From NCBI GenBank assembly GCA_012517235.1, contig JAAYVI010000119.1, positions 1 to 32,915 on the forward strand: a stretch of DNA of 32,915 nt, given 5' to 3'. Origin of the DNA: Elusimicrobiota bacterium. Its GTDB lineage: Bacteria; Elusimicrobiota; Elusimicrobia; Elusimicrobiales; UBA9959. Both the position numbers and the translations under genes were made by a program. Each line of letters starts with the position of its first letter. Within the stretch, counting starts at the first letter, position 1. The notes beneath the pieces were generated by a model. The model saw only the letters and a program-made list of their open reading frames with translations, was not told the origin of the DNA and searched no databases. This document shows, piece after piece, positions 17,890 to 26,624 of the stretch.

Positions 17890-18627
17890 TTAAAAGTTTA
17901 AATGAAAATTCCATACCGGGTGGAAAACCAAAACGCCTTCCGGATATATGTTAAGGCCGACCTCGAACCATTTTCCGTACCAGCTTACTTTCGAAGTTAT
18001 CACATTTTCGTTTAGTCCGTAATTAAGCTGCAAACTCCAATACTTATTGGTTTTCTTCAATGTCTCTATGCCTACTATAAGAAAATCGTCTTCAAATCCG
18101 GTGTCAAAACTATTTATTTTAACTCCCAAAAGTTCCGGCTCGCTTCCGGCGGCAAAACTTAATTTGGCATTAAGTCTGGAATGCTTATATCCGTAGAAAG
18201 TTCTTATTTTAGGAGTTACCGACGAGGCGAGTAAAAAACCGTAATAGTGTCCGTTAAATTTAGCGTCCGTTATATCGTCGCTCTGATTTGCGGCGACCTG
18301 CGCCAAAACCATATTTTGATATCCGCCGATAATATCTATCTGAGGAACTCCAGGGGCCCATCTTCCTTCTTTATGAAGGCTTAATTTCGCCGAACCGTTG
18401 GCATATCCCATAGGCAAAAGAGAAGGAAAAAGACCGGTCTGGATTCCGAAAGTTTTGCCCGGAGGCAAAGGAGAAGTGGCTTCCAAATCCTGCTGAAAAT
18501 CGTAAAAGAAGGCGGCCGGATTTGCAACTATTTCCCCCACCATTTCCATTCCTTTAGATTCCCAGTCTATGGCAAAGGAAAAATTATACGGCAAGCATAA
18601 AAATAGAAACAGAATTATTTTTTTCAT
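17890..18627 (-). CDS. Exported protein, probable small beta-barrel
   Basis: A 245-residue protein of unknown function. The signal peptide is KKIILFLFLCLPYNFSFA. The mature part is rich in Gly, Tyr, Phe and Asn with strand-like segments (FLIVGIETLKK, YWSLQLNYGLNENVI, FEVGLNIYPEGVLVF) and ends WNFHLNF. A C-terminal Phe is typical of outer-membrane barrels. I chose the ATG at 18627 because GAGGAAG lies directly upstream. The ATG at 18639 (12 bases earlier, overlapping the fecR stop as TAATG) has no SD but would be coupled. It lies between the FecR-domain gene and another barrel gene. Confidence 0.6.
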   Translation of the reverse strand: MKKIILFLFLCLPYNFSFAIDWESKGMEMVGEIVANPAAFFYDFQQDLEATSPLPPGKTFGIQTGLFPSLLPMGYANGSAKLSLHKEGRWAPGVPQIDIIGGYQNMVLAQVAANQSDDITDAKFNGHYYGFLLASSVTPKIRTFYGYKHSRLNAKLSFAAGSEPELLGVKINSFDTGFEDDFLIVGIETLKKTNKYWSLQLNYGLNENVITSKVSWYGKWFEVGLNIYPEGVLVFHPVWNFHLNF

Positions 18628-18638
18628 TTTCTTCCTCA

Positions 18639-20417
18639 TTAATTTTTAAGATTATTTAAAGCGGGCAAAACTTTTTGAATTCCCGCCAGAGCCAAGTCGG
18701 GTATTATTACCAAATCTATATTCGAACTTCCGGTAAAATAATCCGTATTTTTTATGGAGCTTCTTACATTTGAAGTAATAAGAGCGGACCAACCTCCCGG
18801 CACGGCGGAAGAATCAAATTCTTTAAAATAAATTATGCTTTCTCCCGCGCTTTCTTTTAGAAGAGAGAATATGTCGTTTCCGGCATTTACGAAATCATTT
18901 TTTCCTCTTATCGAACCGCCGTTGGAAATCACATAATTTTCTCTGGCATACCATACCAAATTAGAGTTATCCAAGAAATTTCCACCTTTGGCGTATAAAT
19001 CCGCATTGACTTGGTAAAGCAAATCCTGGCTTTCTCCGGTTTTTTCATAGTAATTGGTACAATAAGGAGTATGACAGGCCTGTACTTTGCTAAACCATGC
19101 TATATTTCCCGCATAAGCGGTATTATCCTTGTGATTTACTACTCCGTTTGCCGCACCTTTGAAATCATAGTTGATTATGTTAGATAAATCCTGGTAAGAG
19201 GCCAAAGTACCGGCTAACATAACATCTCTGTCTATAACTTCAAAATAATTTTCTCCGTTAGGTCCGGTTCCAGAAAAGACATAACCCAAAGCCGTTTCAT
19301 TATTTACCAGTTCGTCTCTTACGGAATCGTATTTATAAGCTTCGGCATTGAAAAAAATAGAAGAATCGTTTGTCCTATTTGCAAAAACAAAAGTAGCCCA
19401 ATTGGGATCTACGCTATTGGCATTAAAGAAAGAAGGCCATTCCGATATGCTTTGAGGAAGGTTTTTGTTAAAATTCATAGTAAAAACGGCCATATCGTAT
19501 CTATTGGTTATGCCTTGCGCGCCGTTATAAGCGAATTCGCTGTAAGGAGTAGCTTTATAATTGTAAACAGGCCTTTTAACCAAATTTAAAAACTGCAAAG
19601 TATCCGGAGAAGGCCTGAGTAAACGCTGATCCACTCTTACAAGATTGCCGTGTATATCCTTCAATGTTCTGCCGGCTTCTATATCCGATTCTCTGCCTTT
19701 ATAGGCAAAGTTTTTTACCATATTTTCCGTTTTTGAAGTTTGAGCGGCAAAATCTCTTATCTGCGCTCTTTCAAATTCTTTTCTGGCTATATCTTCAAAT
19801 CTTGCTTTATCGCTAAGTCCCGGATCCCATTTGGCCAAACCTTCCATTTCCATTTTTTTATCCATCATCATTTTTCTGGAAGGTTTGTCTTTTTCCTTTA
19901 TCGCTATATATTCCCCCTGCGATAAAGTAAATTCTTTGTCTCCTTTCAAAGGAGGAACCGCATAGGTCATCTTTACCGAACCGAAAAGGACCTGCAAATT
20001 CATTTTCCCTTCCATATCCGTTTCCAAAACAAGATCCGTTCCTCTTACAGCGCAAACGGCGGTAGGCGTTCTAAGTTCGTATTTCTCTTTTCTCATCAAA
20101 TGAGGTATCCTCGCCTTGATTTTTCCGAAAACCAGGCCCAAGCGGGTTATCAAATCTTTTTTTTGTTCGACTTCCAAAGCCGTATTTTCTCTCATCCATA
20201 CCGTAGATTTATTGCCGGTATCCAAAACGGCCATACCGTTAATTCCGGTCTTAACCGCGCCTCCTTCGGGGACAATGGTCGAATTTTGAGCGTCCTGCCA
20301 GTCGGCGTTTACGGAATCTCTGTATTTCACTTCGCCTTCCATTTTAAGTATTTTCACTTCCGCCGCAAAAACAGACGCGCAATAAAAAATAAAAGTCAAA
20401 AAAAGTATTTTTTTCAT
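18639..20417 (-). CDS. Exported FecR-domain protein
   Basis: A 592-residue protein. The signal peptide (KKILFLTFIFYCASVFAA) is followed by a FecR-like beta domain (about 20-170) with GEVKYRDSVNADWQ, VPEGGAVKTGINGMAVLDTG, an ELRTPTAVCAVRGTD core and the VLFGSVKMTY strand. This is the stand-alone periplasmic form, not the sigma-factor regulator, since no inner-membrane anchor or anti-sigma segment is seen. The remaining 400 residues are unrecognised, with many Asn/Tyr/Ser residues and a CHTPYC pair. I chose the ATG at 20417, which has an AGGGAG SD. The TTG at 20468 would overlap the promoter. It heads a three-gene unit with two barrel-like proteins. Confidence 0.75.
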   Translation of the reverse strand: MKKILFLTFIFYCASVFAAEVKILKMEGEVKYRDSVNADWQDAQNSTIVPEGGAVKTGINGMAVLDTGNKSTVWMRENTALEVEQKKDLITRLGLVFGKIKARIPHLMRKEKYELRTPTAVCAVRGTDLVLETDMEGKMNLQVLFGSVKMTYAVPPLKGDKEFTLSQGEYIAIKEKDKPSRKMMMDKKMEMEGLAKWDPGLSDKARFEDIARKEFERAQIRDFAAQTSKTENMVKNFAYKGRESDIEAGRTLKDIHGNLVRVDQRLLRPSPDTLQFLNLVKRPVYNYKATPYSEFAYNGAQGITNRYDMAVFTMNFNKNLPQSISEWPSFFNANSVDPNWATFVFANRTNDSSIFFNAEAYKYDSVRDELVNNETALGYVFSGTGPNGENYFEVIDRDVMLAGTLASYQDLSNIINYDFKGAANGVVNHKDNTAYAGNIAWFSKVQACHTPYCTNYYEKTGESQDLLYQVNADLYAKGGNFLDNSNLVWYARENYVISNGGSIRGKNDFVNAGNDIFSLLKESAGESIIYFKEFDSSAVPGGWSALITSNVRSSIKNTDYFTGSSNIDLVIIPDLALAGIQKVLPALNNLKN

Positions 20418-20444
20418 AAATTCTCCCTGCTTACCGCTTTTGAA

Positions 20445-20473
20445 ATGATAATATAAAAAACCGCCCAAGTCAA
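20445..20473 (-). promoter_or_regulatory. Sigma-70-type promoter of the FecR/barrel unit
   Basis: Minus strand: -35 TTGACT (20468-20473), 17-base spacer and -10 TATCAT (20445-20450), each five of six to consensus. The start site falls about 20 bases before the FecR-domain ATG. This argues that the three genes to the left form a unit that can be transcribed apart from the peptidase-barrel gene. Confidence 0.55.
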
Positions 20474-20494
20474 TGATAAATAGGTAACAAAAAA

Positions 20495-23284
20495 CTAAAA
20501 CAGCGGACCCAAGTAAAAATAAAATAATTTTTCGCCGTCTTTGGTCCTTACGGCATAATCAAAGCTTAAAACCATCTGAAAACTTTGAAGCACAAACGTT
20601 CTAAAATCTACTCCTATGCCGACGGAATTTTTAATATCCGACATTTTAAAAGAAGAAATTTCCCTCTTATAGTCCCAGCCGTAGGCATTGTCGGAAAATA
20701 ATTTTAAATAAAAAGCCTTGAAATAGAAATCCGGGAAAAAATACCACATATGATAATCCATTTTACTTAAAAATATTCTCGCTTCCGCATTATAATTTAA
20801 CACTCTGCTATTTTCGTTTTCGTTCCCGTATCTTCTATAGCCTCTAAGTCCGTTTATTCCGCCGAAATCAAAATTTTTTCTGTCTCTTCCGGAAGAAAAA
20901 CCGCCGTAGAATCTGTTTATAAAAGGAGATTTTCTTGACAGAGGAAAATATTTTACATACTCTCCCTCCCAAACGTCGTACTTTTGATTTCCTCCCGCGG
21001 CTAAAAATCCTTTTTGAAAAGAAAGAGTTAATTTTGATCCGTATACGGCGGACAGGTAAAGTCCGTTTATGTCGTCCTTTATCCAAGACAATTGTAAAGC
21101 CCGGCTTTTATTCTTATCGTCGTATTTAAAAGGCAGAGAATATTTTTTTTCGTCGTCTTTTTGAATCAAATAAAATTCCGTTCTGCGGTACCTGTCGAAA
21201 GGATAAGACAAACCGGCCATGTTTCTGATATAAGATCTGTCATATTTATAATCTCCGTCTTTTATCGAACCGGCATAATATCTCGAATTCTGCAGAAAAT
21301 AGGACGTCCTATTGCCCGAATAAAGATAAGATATGTCGGAATTCCAATAAGGCCATGCGGAATTATAGTTTATGAAAAAAGAAAGATTATGTCTGCCTAA
21401 AAAATCCGAAAACTTCGAATAATTGGCCAGAAAAAGTCCTCCCGGTGAAGAAAACATCATAGCCGGATAAAAAAGGTCCAAGGAAGCTTTGAATTTGTAT
21501 TTTTTATCCTCCTTATTATTATCGGCTTCTCTTTTTTCGGTTTTCTCTTCTTTAGGCTCATAGTTTTTTATCTCGTTTTCATATTTGCCAAAGGAAGTAT
21601 TTTCCAAGATATAAATATCGGTTCTGCCTTTTGAAAAATACGAGAAAAAAACTTTATTTTCATATGCGTACGGTGTAAATACTCCGCCCGCAGGTTTAAA
21701 AATAATTTCGGATTTTCTATCGGAAAGATTCAAAGAAAAGAGCGAAAAAAGGCCTTCATATTCGGCGTTAAAATAAATTTTTCCGTCTATATAAAAAGAG
21801 TCCCATACCGAACCGTCCATAGAAACCAATACTTCTCTATCTCCTCCTGGTTTTCTCAAAACCAATGTCCTCGCATAACCGTCTTTTTTTTCTTCTTCTT
21901 GAGAAAAAATCAATTCTTCTTGCGATATATACGAAGGAGAAGACTGGTCCTTTTCGTCGTTTGTAAGATTTTTTGCCGAATCCAATAAGGGCAGCCCTTT
22001 TTCAAAGTCAAAAGAAATTTCATATATGTCGTTAAAGGTATCTTTCATCCCTACAAAAGCTATCTTGTCTTGCAAAGGAGAAAAGACGAATTGTCTTGCC
22101 TGCAGAAATCCTTTCATTTCAAATTTTGAAAATTTATCTTTAGATATGTCGTAAAGGCAAAGATATTCTCTGTTATTCTTTACGCCCGAAAATATCAAAT
22201 ATCTCCCGTCGGGAGAAATATCCAAAGACCTTACCGGTTTTGTAAATCTGGCATAAGGAATGTTTTCCACTCCCATAAAAGAATAATCCAAAATCTTTTT
22301 TTCCCCTTTTATGTCTACTACTATTATCGGAGGATGGCCTTTTTGAGTGGATATATAAGATAAAATTTTAGACGTCTTATTATATACCGGGCTCAAATTA
22401 AAATCCGGTATGTCGTCTTTGGCGAAAGTAAGCCGGGCCTTTTCTGGAGGGTCCGACAATTCTTCTTTTTCTTTTTGCAATGAAAATTTTAAATACTGAT
22501 ATTCTCTAAATTTCGAATCGAATTCCCAAATATCCGTTCCTATCAAAGGCTGTAAAACCGAATTTATATCGTACCTATTTTTATAAAGCCGCATCATCAT
22601 GGCCGGTTTGTCTTTTCCGTATTCTTGAGCCAAAAATCTTATCGCGGCCGCGCCCGTTTTATAAGCCAAAGTCGTTTGATGAGGCTTTAAATGCGAAAAT
22701 CCGTGCAATTTATAGAGATGAGGCAAGTTTCCGTTTAAAACTGCGTCTCTTACATACATATCTTCTATCGCCAAATCTTGAGGCCTGGCCGCATATTCCG
22801 ATATGCCTTCCATAAGCCAAAGAGGATAGACATATGTTTTTAGTATTCTCGCAGATTTCCAAAATCCGTCTATCATAATCGAAAATTGAACTTCGTGAGC
22901 AAATTCGTGGGTTATCACTTCCTCAAGCCAAGACTTAGAACCGTCCGACCAAACCATGAACCTATCTTTAAGCGGTTCCGTCAATCCCCCGACGCCGTCT
23001 GAAACTTGCGCCACGGTATTTTGAGCCATATGAAGAGAAGAAGCGTATAGGAAAAAAGGAATTCTTTTCTTAAGAGAAGGATTCAAATAATAAGATTGTT
23101 CTTTATATGCTTTTTCCAATACTTCGCAAACAAAATTAAGCCAAGGAGCGCTTTCTTCGTAATAATATATGTCAAAATGCGGCGTGCTTTTTATTTTCCA
23201 ATCGAAATCTTTTATTATTACTCTGTTTTGCGCAAAAATAAAAGAATTAAAAACAAAGATTAAACATAAAAAAAAATTCTTCAT
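20495..23284 (-). CDS. Peptidase-like, TolB-propeller, Omp85-like barrel fusion protein
   Basis: A 929-residue exported protein. A signal peptide (FFLCLIFVFNSFIFA) leads to a gluzincin-type domain with HEFAH at 126-130 (H126, E127, H130) and a glutamate ligand at E159 (WLMEGISEYAA). A TolB/WD40-like propeller follows (about 280-570, repeats such as LDISPDGRYLIFSG and FSPLQDKIAFVG). A charged linker (about 575-600) leads to a C-terminal barrel with GGINGLRGYRRYG (LRGY at 813-816), like the Omp85/BamA lid-lock motif, ending in Phe. No POTRA repeats are seen. It could cleave or process substrate proteins at the outer membrane. It follows the TPR gene by nine bases. Confidence 0.75.
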   Translation of the reverse strand: MKNFFLCLIFVFNSFIFAQNRVIIKDFDWKIKSTPHFDIYYYEESAPWLNFVCEVLEKAYKEQSYYLNPSLKKRIPFFLYASSLHMAQNTVAQVSDGVGGLTEPLKDRFMVWSDGSKSWLEEVITHEFAHEVQFSIMIDGFWKSARILKTYVYPLWLMEGISEYAARPQDLAIEDMYVRDAVLNGNLPHLYKLHGFSHLKPHQTTLAYKTGAAAIRFLAQEYGKDKPAMMMRLYKNRYDINSVLQPLIGTDIWEFDSKFREYQYLKFSLQKEKEELSDPPEKARLTFAKDDIPDFNLSPVYNKTSKILSYISTQKGHPPIIVVDIKGEKKILDYSFMGVENIPYARFTKPVRSLDISPDGRYLIFSGVKNNREYLCLYDISKDKFSKFEMKGFLQARQFVFSPLQDKIAFVGMKDTFNDIYEISFDFEKGLPLLDSAKNLTNDEKDQSSPSYISQEELIFSQEEEKKDGYARTLVLRKPGGDREVLVSMDGSVWDSFYIDGKIYFNAEYEGLFSLFSLNLSDRKSEIIFKPAGGVFTPYAYENKVFFSYFSKGRTDIYILENTSFGKYENEIKNYEPKEEKTEKREADNNKEDKKYKFKASLDLFYPAMMFSSPGGLFLANYSKFSDFLGRHNLSFFINYNSAWPYWNSDISYLYSGNRTSYFLQNSRYYAGSIKDGDYKYDRSYIRNMAGLSYPFDRYRRTEFYLIQKDDEKKYSLPFKYDDKNKSRALQLSWIKDDINGLYLSAVYGSKLTLSFQKGFLAAGGNQKYDVWEGEYVKYFPLSRKSPFINRFYGGFSSGRDRKNFDFGGINGLRGYRRYGNENENSRVLNYNAEARIFLSKMDYHMWYFFPDFYFKAFYLKLFSDNAYGWDYKREISSFKMSDIKNSVGIGVDFRTFVLQSFQMVLSFDYAVRTKDGEKLFYFYLGPLF

Positions 23285-23293
23285 TTTCCCCGC

Positions 23294-24175
23294 TTATTTT
23301 TTCTTAAAGGAAGAAGATATTTTTTTCTCCAGCCTAACCAAATTCTTTTTACCTTCTTCGTCGAGAAGACCCAGACTGTCGGATTCTTTCAAGGCGTTTA
23401 GAGCCGAAATATCGTCTTTTAAATTAACATAATCCTCATAAAGAATTCGAAGAGCTTCCGCTTTGTCGGGCAAATCGAAAACGCATTCCGAAGAAAAAGC
23501 ATTCTGTAAGGATACCTCGCTTTCTCTCCACAGTTTTTGAAAATTTTTTATATATCCGTCGATATAGTCGGCCCTGCAGGAAGACTCTTTTGACATCTTT
23601 TTCATTTCGAAAATAGTTTCGGAATAATCTCGATTGAGTTTCCACTTAGTCAAAGCGATATTTTCTAACAATACGGGATCTCTCATACCTTCGTTTTTCA
23701 AATTTTCAAAAATCTCCAGAGCTTTTGCGTAATTTTGTTTAAGATAATATGTTTTACCCAGGATCAAATATGTTTTTTTATCCGAAGGATTATTGTTTAA
23801 GTATTTTTCAAATTCGCCGACGGCATAGTCGTAAAATCCCAAATGAGAATAAATATTTCCCAAATACAAGAATATATTTTTTTCCAGATACCCCTTTTCT
23901 CTGGCCGTCTCCAAATCGGCCGCGGCGTCCGCCCAATATGAAACTCCCATATCGTATTTTAGACGCCCTCTTTCGAAAAGAGATTTTATATCGTTTTGAT
24001 TTTTTTCTATTTTCAAACTAAGCCGATTTAACTCGCGCAATCCTATTTCCGGAGGGATTTGTGTCTTTTCGGACAAACGATTTTTATAAAAAGCTACGGA
24101 CAAAAAAATTATTAAAGCCGCCGAAATTAAAATCGACGGCTTTAATAAATTAAATTTCTCCTTGATCGCCGGCAT
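23294..24175 (-). CDS. Membrane-anchored TPR-repeat protein
   Basis: A 293-residue protein with one N-terminal membrane helix (about 14-30, ILISAALIIFLSVAFY). A periplasmic helical part follows, with at least two recognisable TPR units (FLYLGNIYSHLGFYDYAVGEF and YLILGKTYYLKQNYAKALEIF, about 98-165) and weaker ones on either side. TPR proteins are scaffolds; the partner is unknown but may be the adjacent peptidase-barrel protein. The ATG at 24175 lies 26 bases inside rpsA, with GAGG nine bases upstream, so the two may be coupled. No later start is plausible. Confidence 0.72.
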   Translation of the reverse strand: MPAIKEKFNLLKPSILISAALIIFLSVAFYKNRLSEKTQIPPEIGLRELNRLSLKIEKNQNDIKSLFERGRLKYDMGVSYWADAAADLETAREKGYLEKNIFLYLGNIYSHLGFYDYAVGEFEKYLNNNPSDKKTYLILGKTYYLKQNYAKALEIFENLKNEGMRDPVLLENIALTKWKLNRDYSETIFEMKKMSKESSCRADYIDGYIKNFQKLWRESEVSLQNAFSSECVFDLPDKAEALRILYEDYVNLKDDISALNALKESDSLGLLDEEGKKNLVRLEKKISSSFKKK

Positions 24176-25337
24176 TATCGTCGGCCTCGGTAAGAATCTG
24201 GCCCAATGTAAGCTTAGGAGCGCCTTTAAGATATTGCTGAACTTTCTTTCTGTCTTCCATTTCTTGATAGCGCTTCATAGAAAGTTTAAGTTCATAGCTT
24301 TGAGGATTTACTCCCACGACTACCGCGTTAACCTCTTCGTCTTTTTGAGGAACGCCGTCATATCCGTAATCTGTTTCGGGAATAAATCCGTATATGTCGG
24401 AAGCGACATGAACCTTAAGACCGCCTTCGGCCGGACCTATTACTTTTACTCTAAGACTGGTTTTAAAAGGAAATTTTCTTTTAAGAAGATCCAGAGGATT
24501 GGGCATAGTTTGCTTTATGCCGAATACCAATTTTTGATTTTCCTTATCGGCTTTTAATATCTTAACCTTTATTCTCTGTCCTCTTTTATAAGACTTCAAA
24601 GCTTCCTGAGGGTCCTTCCATGCCACATCTGATAAGTTGACAAAACCTTCCATTCCCTGATATCTTACAAAAAGACCGGTATCTATTATTTTCGAGACAA
24701 CCACTCTCGTTACTTGTCCTTCCTTGGTCTGTCCCATTACTTCCTGTCTTCTGATCTTTTCGTCTTCTTCCAAAACCTGTCTTCTGGAAACTATAATTTT
24801 CCTGTTCTTGGCGTCCATATCGGTAACATAAAACTTAATCTTTGCGTTTACCGGCAAATAATGTTTGGGCGACCCGCCTAATTCGGATAAAGACAGAGGC
24901 ATAAAACCTCTGAGCCCCGATACGTCCACAATGTATCCGCCTTTAACCTGTTCCAATATTTTTCCTTTTATTCTTTCTTTGGCGGCAAAAGCCTTTTCCA
25001 GCCATTGCCATGAAATTTTTTCTTTGGCTTTTCTATGAGAAAGCACTGCATTTCTGTTTTCGTCGCCTCGTTTCTCCAAAACGGCCATTACCTCTTCGCC
25101 GGGCTGAGGAAGTTTCCCGTCAAATTCCGCAACCGGAATTATCGCTTCCTTTTTCTCACCTATGTCGGCAAAAACATATTCTGAATTTACTTCTACGACC
25201 TTCACTTGTATTATTTCTCTCGAATAAAGCTTCTCGCTTACTTCTCCCTGCTGGGACAAAAGCTGCTCCATGGACATTTCTTGTTCTTGTCCCGTTTGTT
25301 CTTCGGGTTTGGCGTTTTTTTCTTCCATATCGTTCAT
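24150..25337 (-). CDS. rpsA: Small ribosomal subunit protein bS1, four S1 domains
   Basis: A 395-residue RNA-binding protein that helps 30S subunits load mRNA. After an acidic leader (1-35) there are four S1/OB repeats. They lie at about 40-105 (EYVFADIGEKKEAIIPV), 120-188 (GYIVDVSGLRGFMPLS), 205-275 (DTGLFVRYQGMEGFVNLSDVAW) and 290-360 (GGLKVHVASDIYGFIPETD). Proteobacterial S1 has six, so this is a shorter type. Repeats 3 and 4 are followed by FGIKQ and LSMKRYQE, typical S1 inter-domain ends. An AAGGAG SD precedes the ATG. The cmk-plsC-rpsA order is a common bacterial cluster. Confidence 0.9.
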   Translation of the reverse strand: MNDMEEKNAKPEEQTGQEQEMSMEQLLSQQGEVSEKLYSREIIQVKVVEVNSEYVFADIGEKKEAIIPVAEFDGKLPQPGEEVMAVLEKRGDENRNAVLSHRKAKEKISWQWLEKAFAAKERIKGKILEQVKGGYIVDVSGLRGFMPLSLSELGGSPKHYLPVNAKIKFYVTDMDAKNRKIIVSRRQVLEEDEKIRRQEVMGQTKEGQVTRVVVSKIIDTGLFVRYQGMEGFVNLSDVAWKDPQEALKSYKRGQRIKVKILKADKENQKLVFGIKQTMPNPLDLLKRKFPFKTSLRVKVIGPAEGGLKVHVASDIYGFIPETDYGYDGVPQKDEEVNAVVVGVNPQSYELKLSMKRYQEMEDRKKVQQYLKGAPKLTLGQILTEADDNAGDQGEI

Positions 25338-25365
25338 ACTTTCTCCTTAAAAAAATAACTAAAAT

Positions 25366-25944
25366 TCATCCGCGGTTAAGCGAGAATATCTCTTGCATTA
25401 TGCGGCCGCTCGCTTCTTCGTAGTTTTGCGAGTCTTCGGCGGCCAAATTAAAAGGTTTGCCGAACACAATAATTATTTTACCTAATTTTGAGAAGTTTTC
25501 GGTATTAAAAATTCTAACCGGCAATATTTTAGCTTTTGACTTTAAAGCCAAAAAGGCCGCCCCGCCCTTGGGGTCCACCTTTTTACCCGCGGCTCTGGTA
25601 CCTTCGGGGAATATGGCCAAACATCCGCCTCCTTTCAAAACTTTCAAAGAATTTTTTATAGCCGACAAATCTCCCCCCGGAGCTTTTCTGTCTACAGGTA
25701 TGGCCCCGAAATGAGAAAAAGCGGTTCCTAAAATTTTCGGAGAAAATAATTCTTTTTTGGCCAATATATGAGCTTTTCTTTTAAGAGACAGAAAAGACAT
25801 GAGAACCGGAGGGTCGGCATTGGAGTTATGATTGCATGCGGCCAATAAAGGACCTTCTTTTGGGATATTTTCCAAACCCAAAACTTCTATCCTGTAAAAA
25901 ATTCTGAAAAAAATTCTAAGTATTAAAAGAACGGCGAATCTCAT
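25366..25944 (-). CDS. plsC: 1-acyl-sn-glycerol-3-phosphate acyltransferase
   Basis: A 192-residue membrane-associated acyltransferase making phosphatidic acid from lysophosphatidic acid. The N-terminal hydrophobic stretch (RFAVLLILRIFFRIFYRI) is followed by the catalytic NHNSNADPPVL motif (HX4D form) at about 34-44. HFGAIPVDRK lies in the glycerophosphate-binding part and FPEGTRA in motif III. It overlaps cmk by four bases (ATGA). Length is short but normal for bacterial PlsC. Confidence 0.9.
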   Translation of the reverse strand: MRFAVLLILRIFFRIFYRIEVLGLENIPKEGPLLAACNHNSNADPPVLMSFLSLKRKAHILAKKELFSPKILGTAFSHFGAIPVDRKAPGGDLSAIKNSLKVLKGGGCLAIFPEGTRAAGKKVDPKGGAAFLALKSKAKILPVRIFNTENFSKLGKIIIVFGKPFNLAAEDSQNYEEASGRIMQEIFSLNRG

Positions 25945-26624
25945 TTCCCTTCCGTAACGGAAAAAAAAGCTTTAAGCATAACAGAACAAACTTCTTCTCT
26001 TGTCATATTTGTAGAATCTATATAAACCGCGTCTCGAGCTTTTTTAAGAGGATTATGAGCTCTTTTCGAATCCTGTTCGTCTCTGGATATTATCATAGCC
26101 AGTATTTCTTCGTAGTCGGCTTTTAGCCCGGCTTTATTAAGCTGATAAACCCGTCTTTTTGCTCTCGCTTGAGCGGAAGCGTCCAAATAAAATTTTAAAG
26201 GCGCGTCGGGAAAAACATTCGTTCCTATGTCTCTGCCTTCCATTACTATGCCGCCCGCGGAGCCTATTTCTCTTTGTTTTTTTACCAAGAACTCTCTGAC
26301 CGAAAAAAGCCTTGCCACCGAACTTGTGGCTTTTCCTATTTTTTCGTCCGTCAATTCCGAATCCAAAGGCCGTCCGTCCAAATATAAAACCGGCTCGGGA
26401 CCGCCCGAGGATTTAAACTCCCAAAACGAAGAAGACGCAAGTTTTAAAAGTTCGCTTTCATTATCGGGAGAAATACCTTTTTCCAAAGCTTTAAAGGCCA
26501 AAGCCCTGTACATTTTTCCGCTGCTTATAAATTTATAATTTATTTTGGAAGCAAAATCTTTGCCGACGCTCGATTTGCCGACTCCGGCCGGGCCGTCTAT
26601 GGCGATTACTATTTTAGAACTCAT
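25941..26624 (-). CDS. cmk: Cytidylate kinase
   Basis: A 227-residue P-loop kinase that phosphorylates CMP and dCMP. The P-loop AIDGPAGVGKSSVGKDFA is at about 8-25, then the CMP-binding SSGKMYRALAFKAL, the VMEGRDIGTNVFPDA motif and the lid/HNPL region (RDEQDSKRAHNPLKKA). DAVYIDSTNMTREEV near the end is typical. It overlaps both neighbours by four bases (dnk stop and plsC start), so the three genes are translated together. Confidence 0.95.
   Translation of the reverse strand: MSSKIVIAIDGPAGVGKSSVGKDFASKINYKFISSGKMYRALAFKALEKGISPDNESELLKLASSSFWEFKSSGGPEPVLYLDGRPLDSELTDEKIGKATSSVARLFSVREFLVKKQREIGSAGGIVMEGRDIGTNVFPDAPLKFYLDASAQARAKRRVYQLNKAGLKADYEEILAMIISRDEQDSKRAHNPLKKARDAVYIDSTNMTREEVCSVMLKAFFSVTEGK

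Noticed and set aside
20418-20468. N-terminal extension of the FecR-domain protein from a TTG at 20468
   Set aside because: It would place the start inside the -35 element and ahead of the predicted transcription start; the ATG at 20417 has a strong SD and begins a clean signal peptide.
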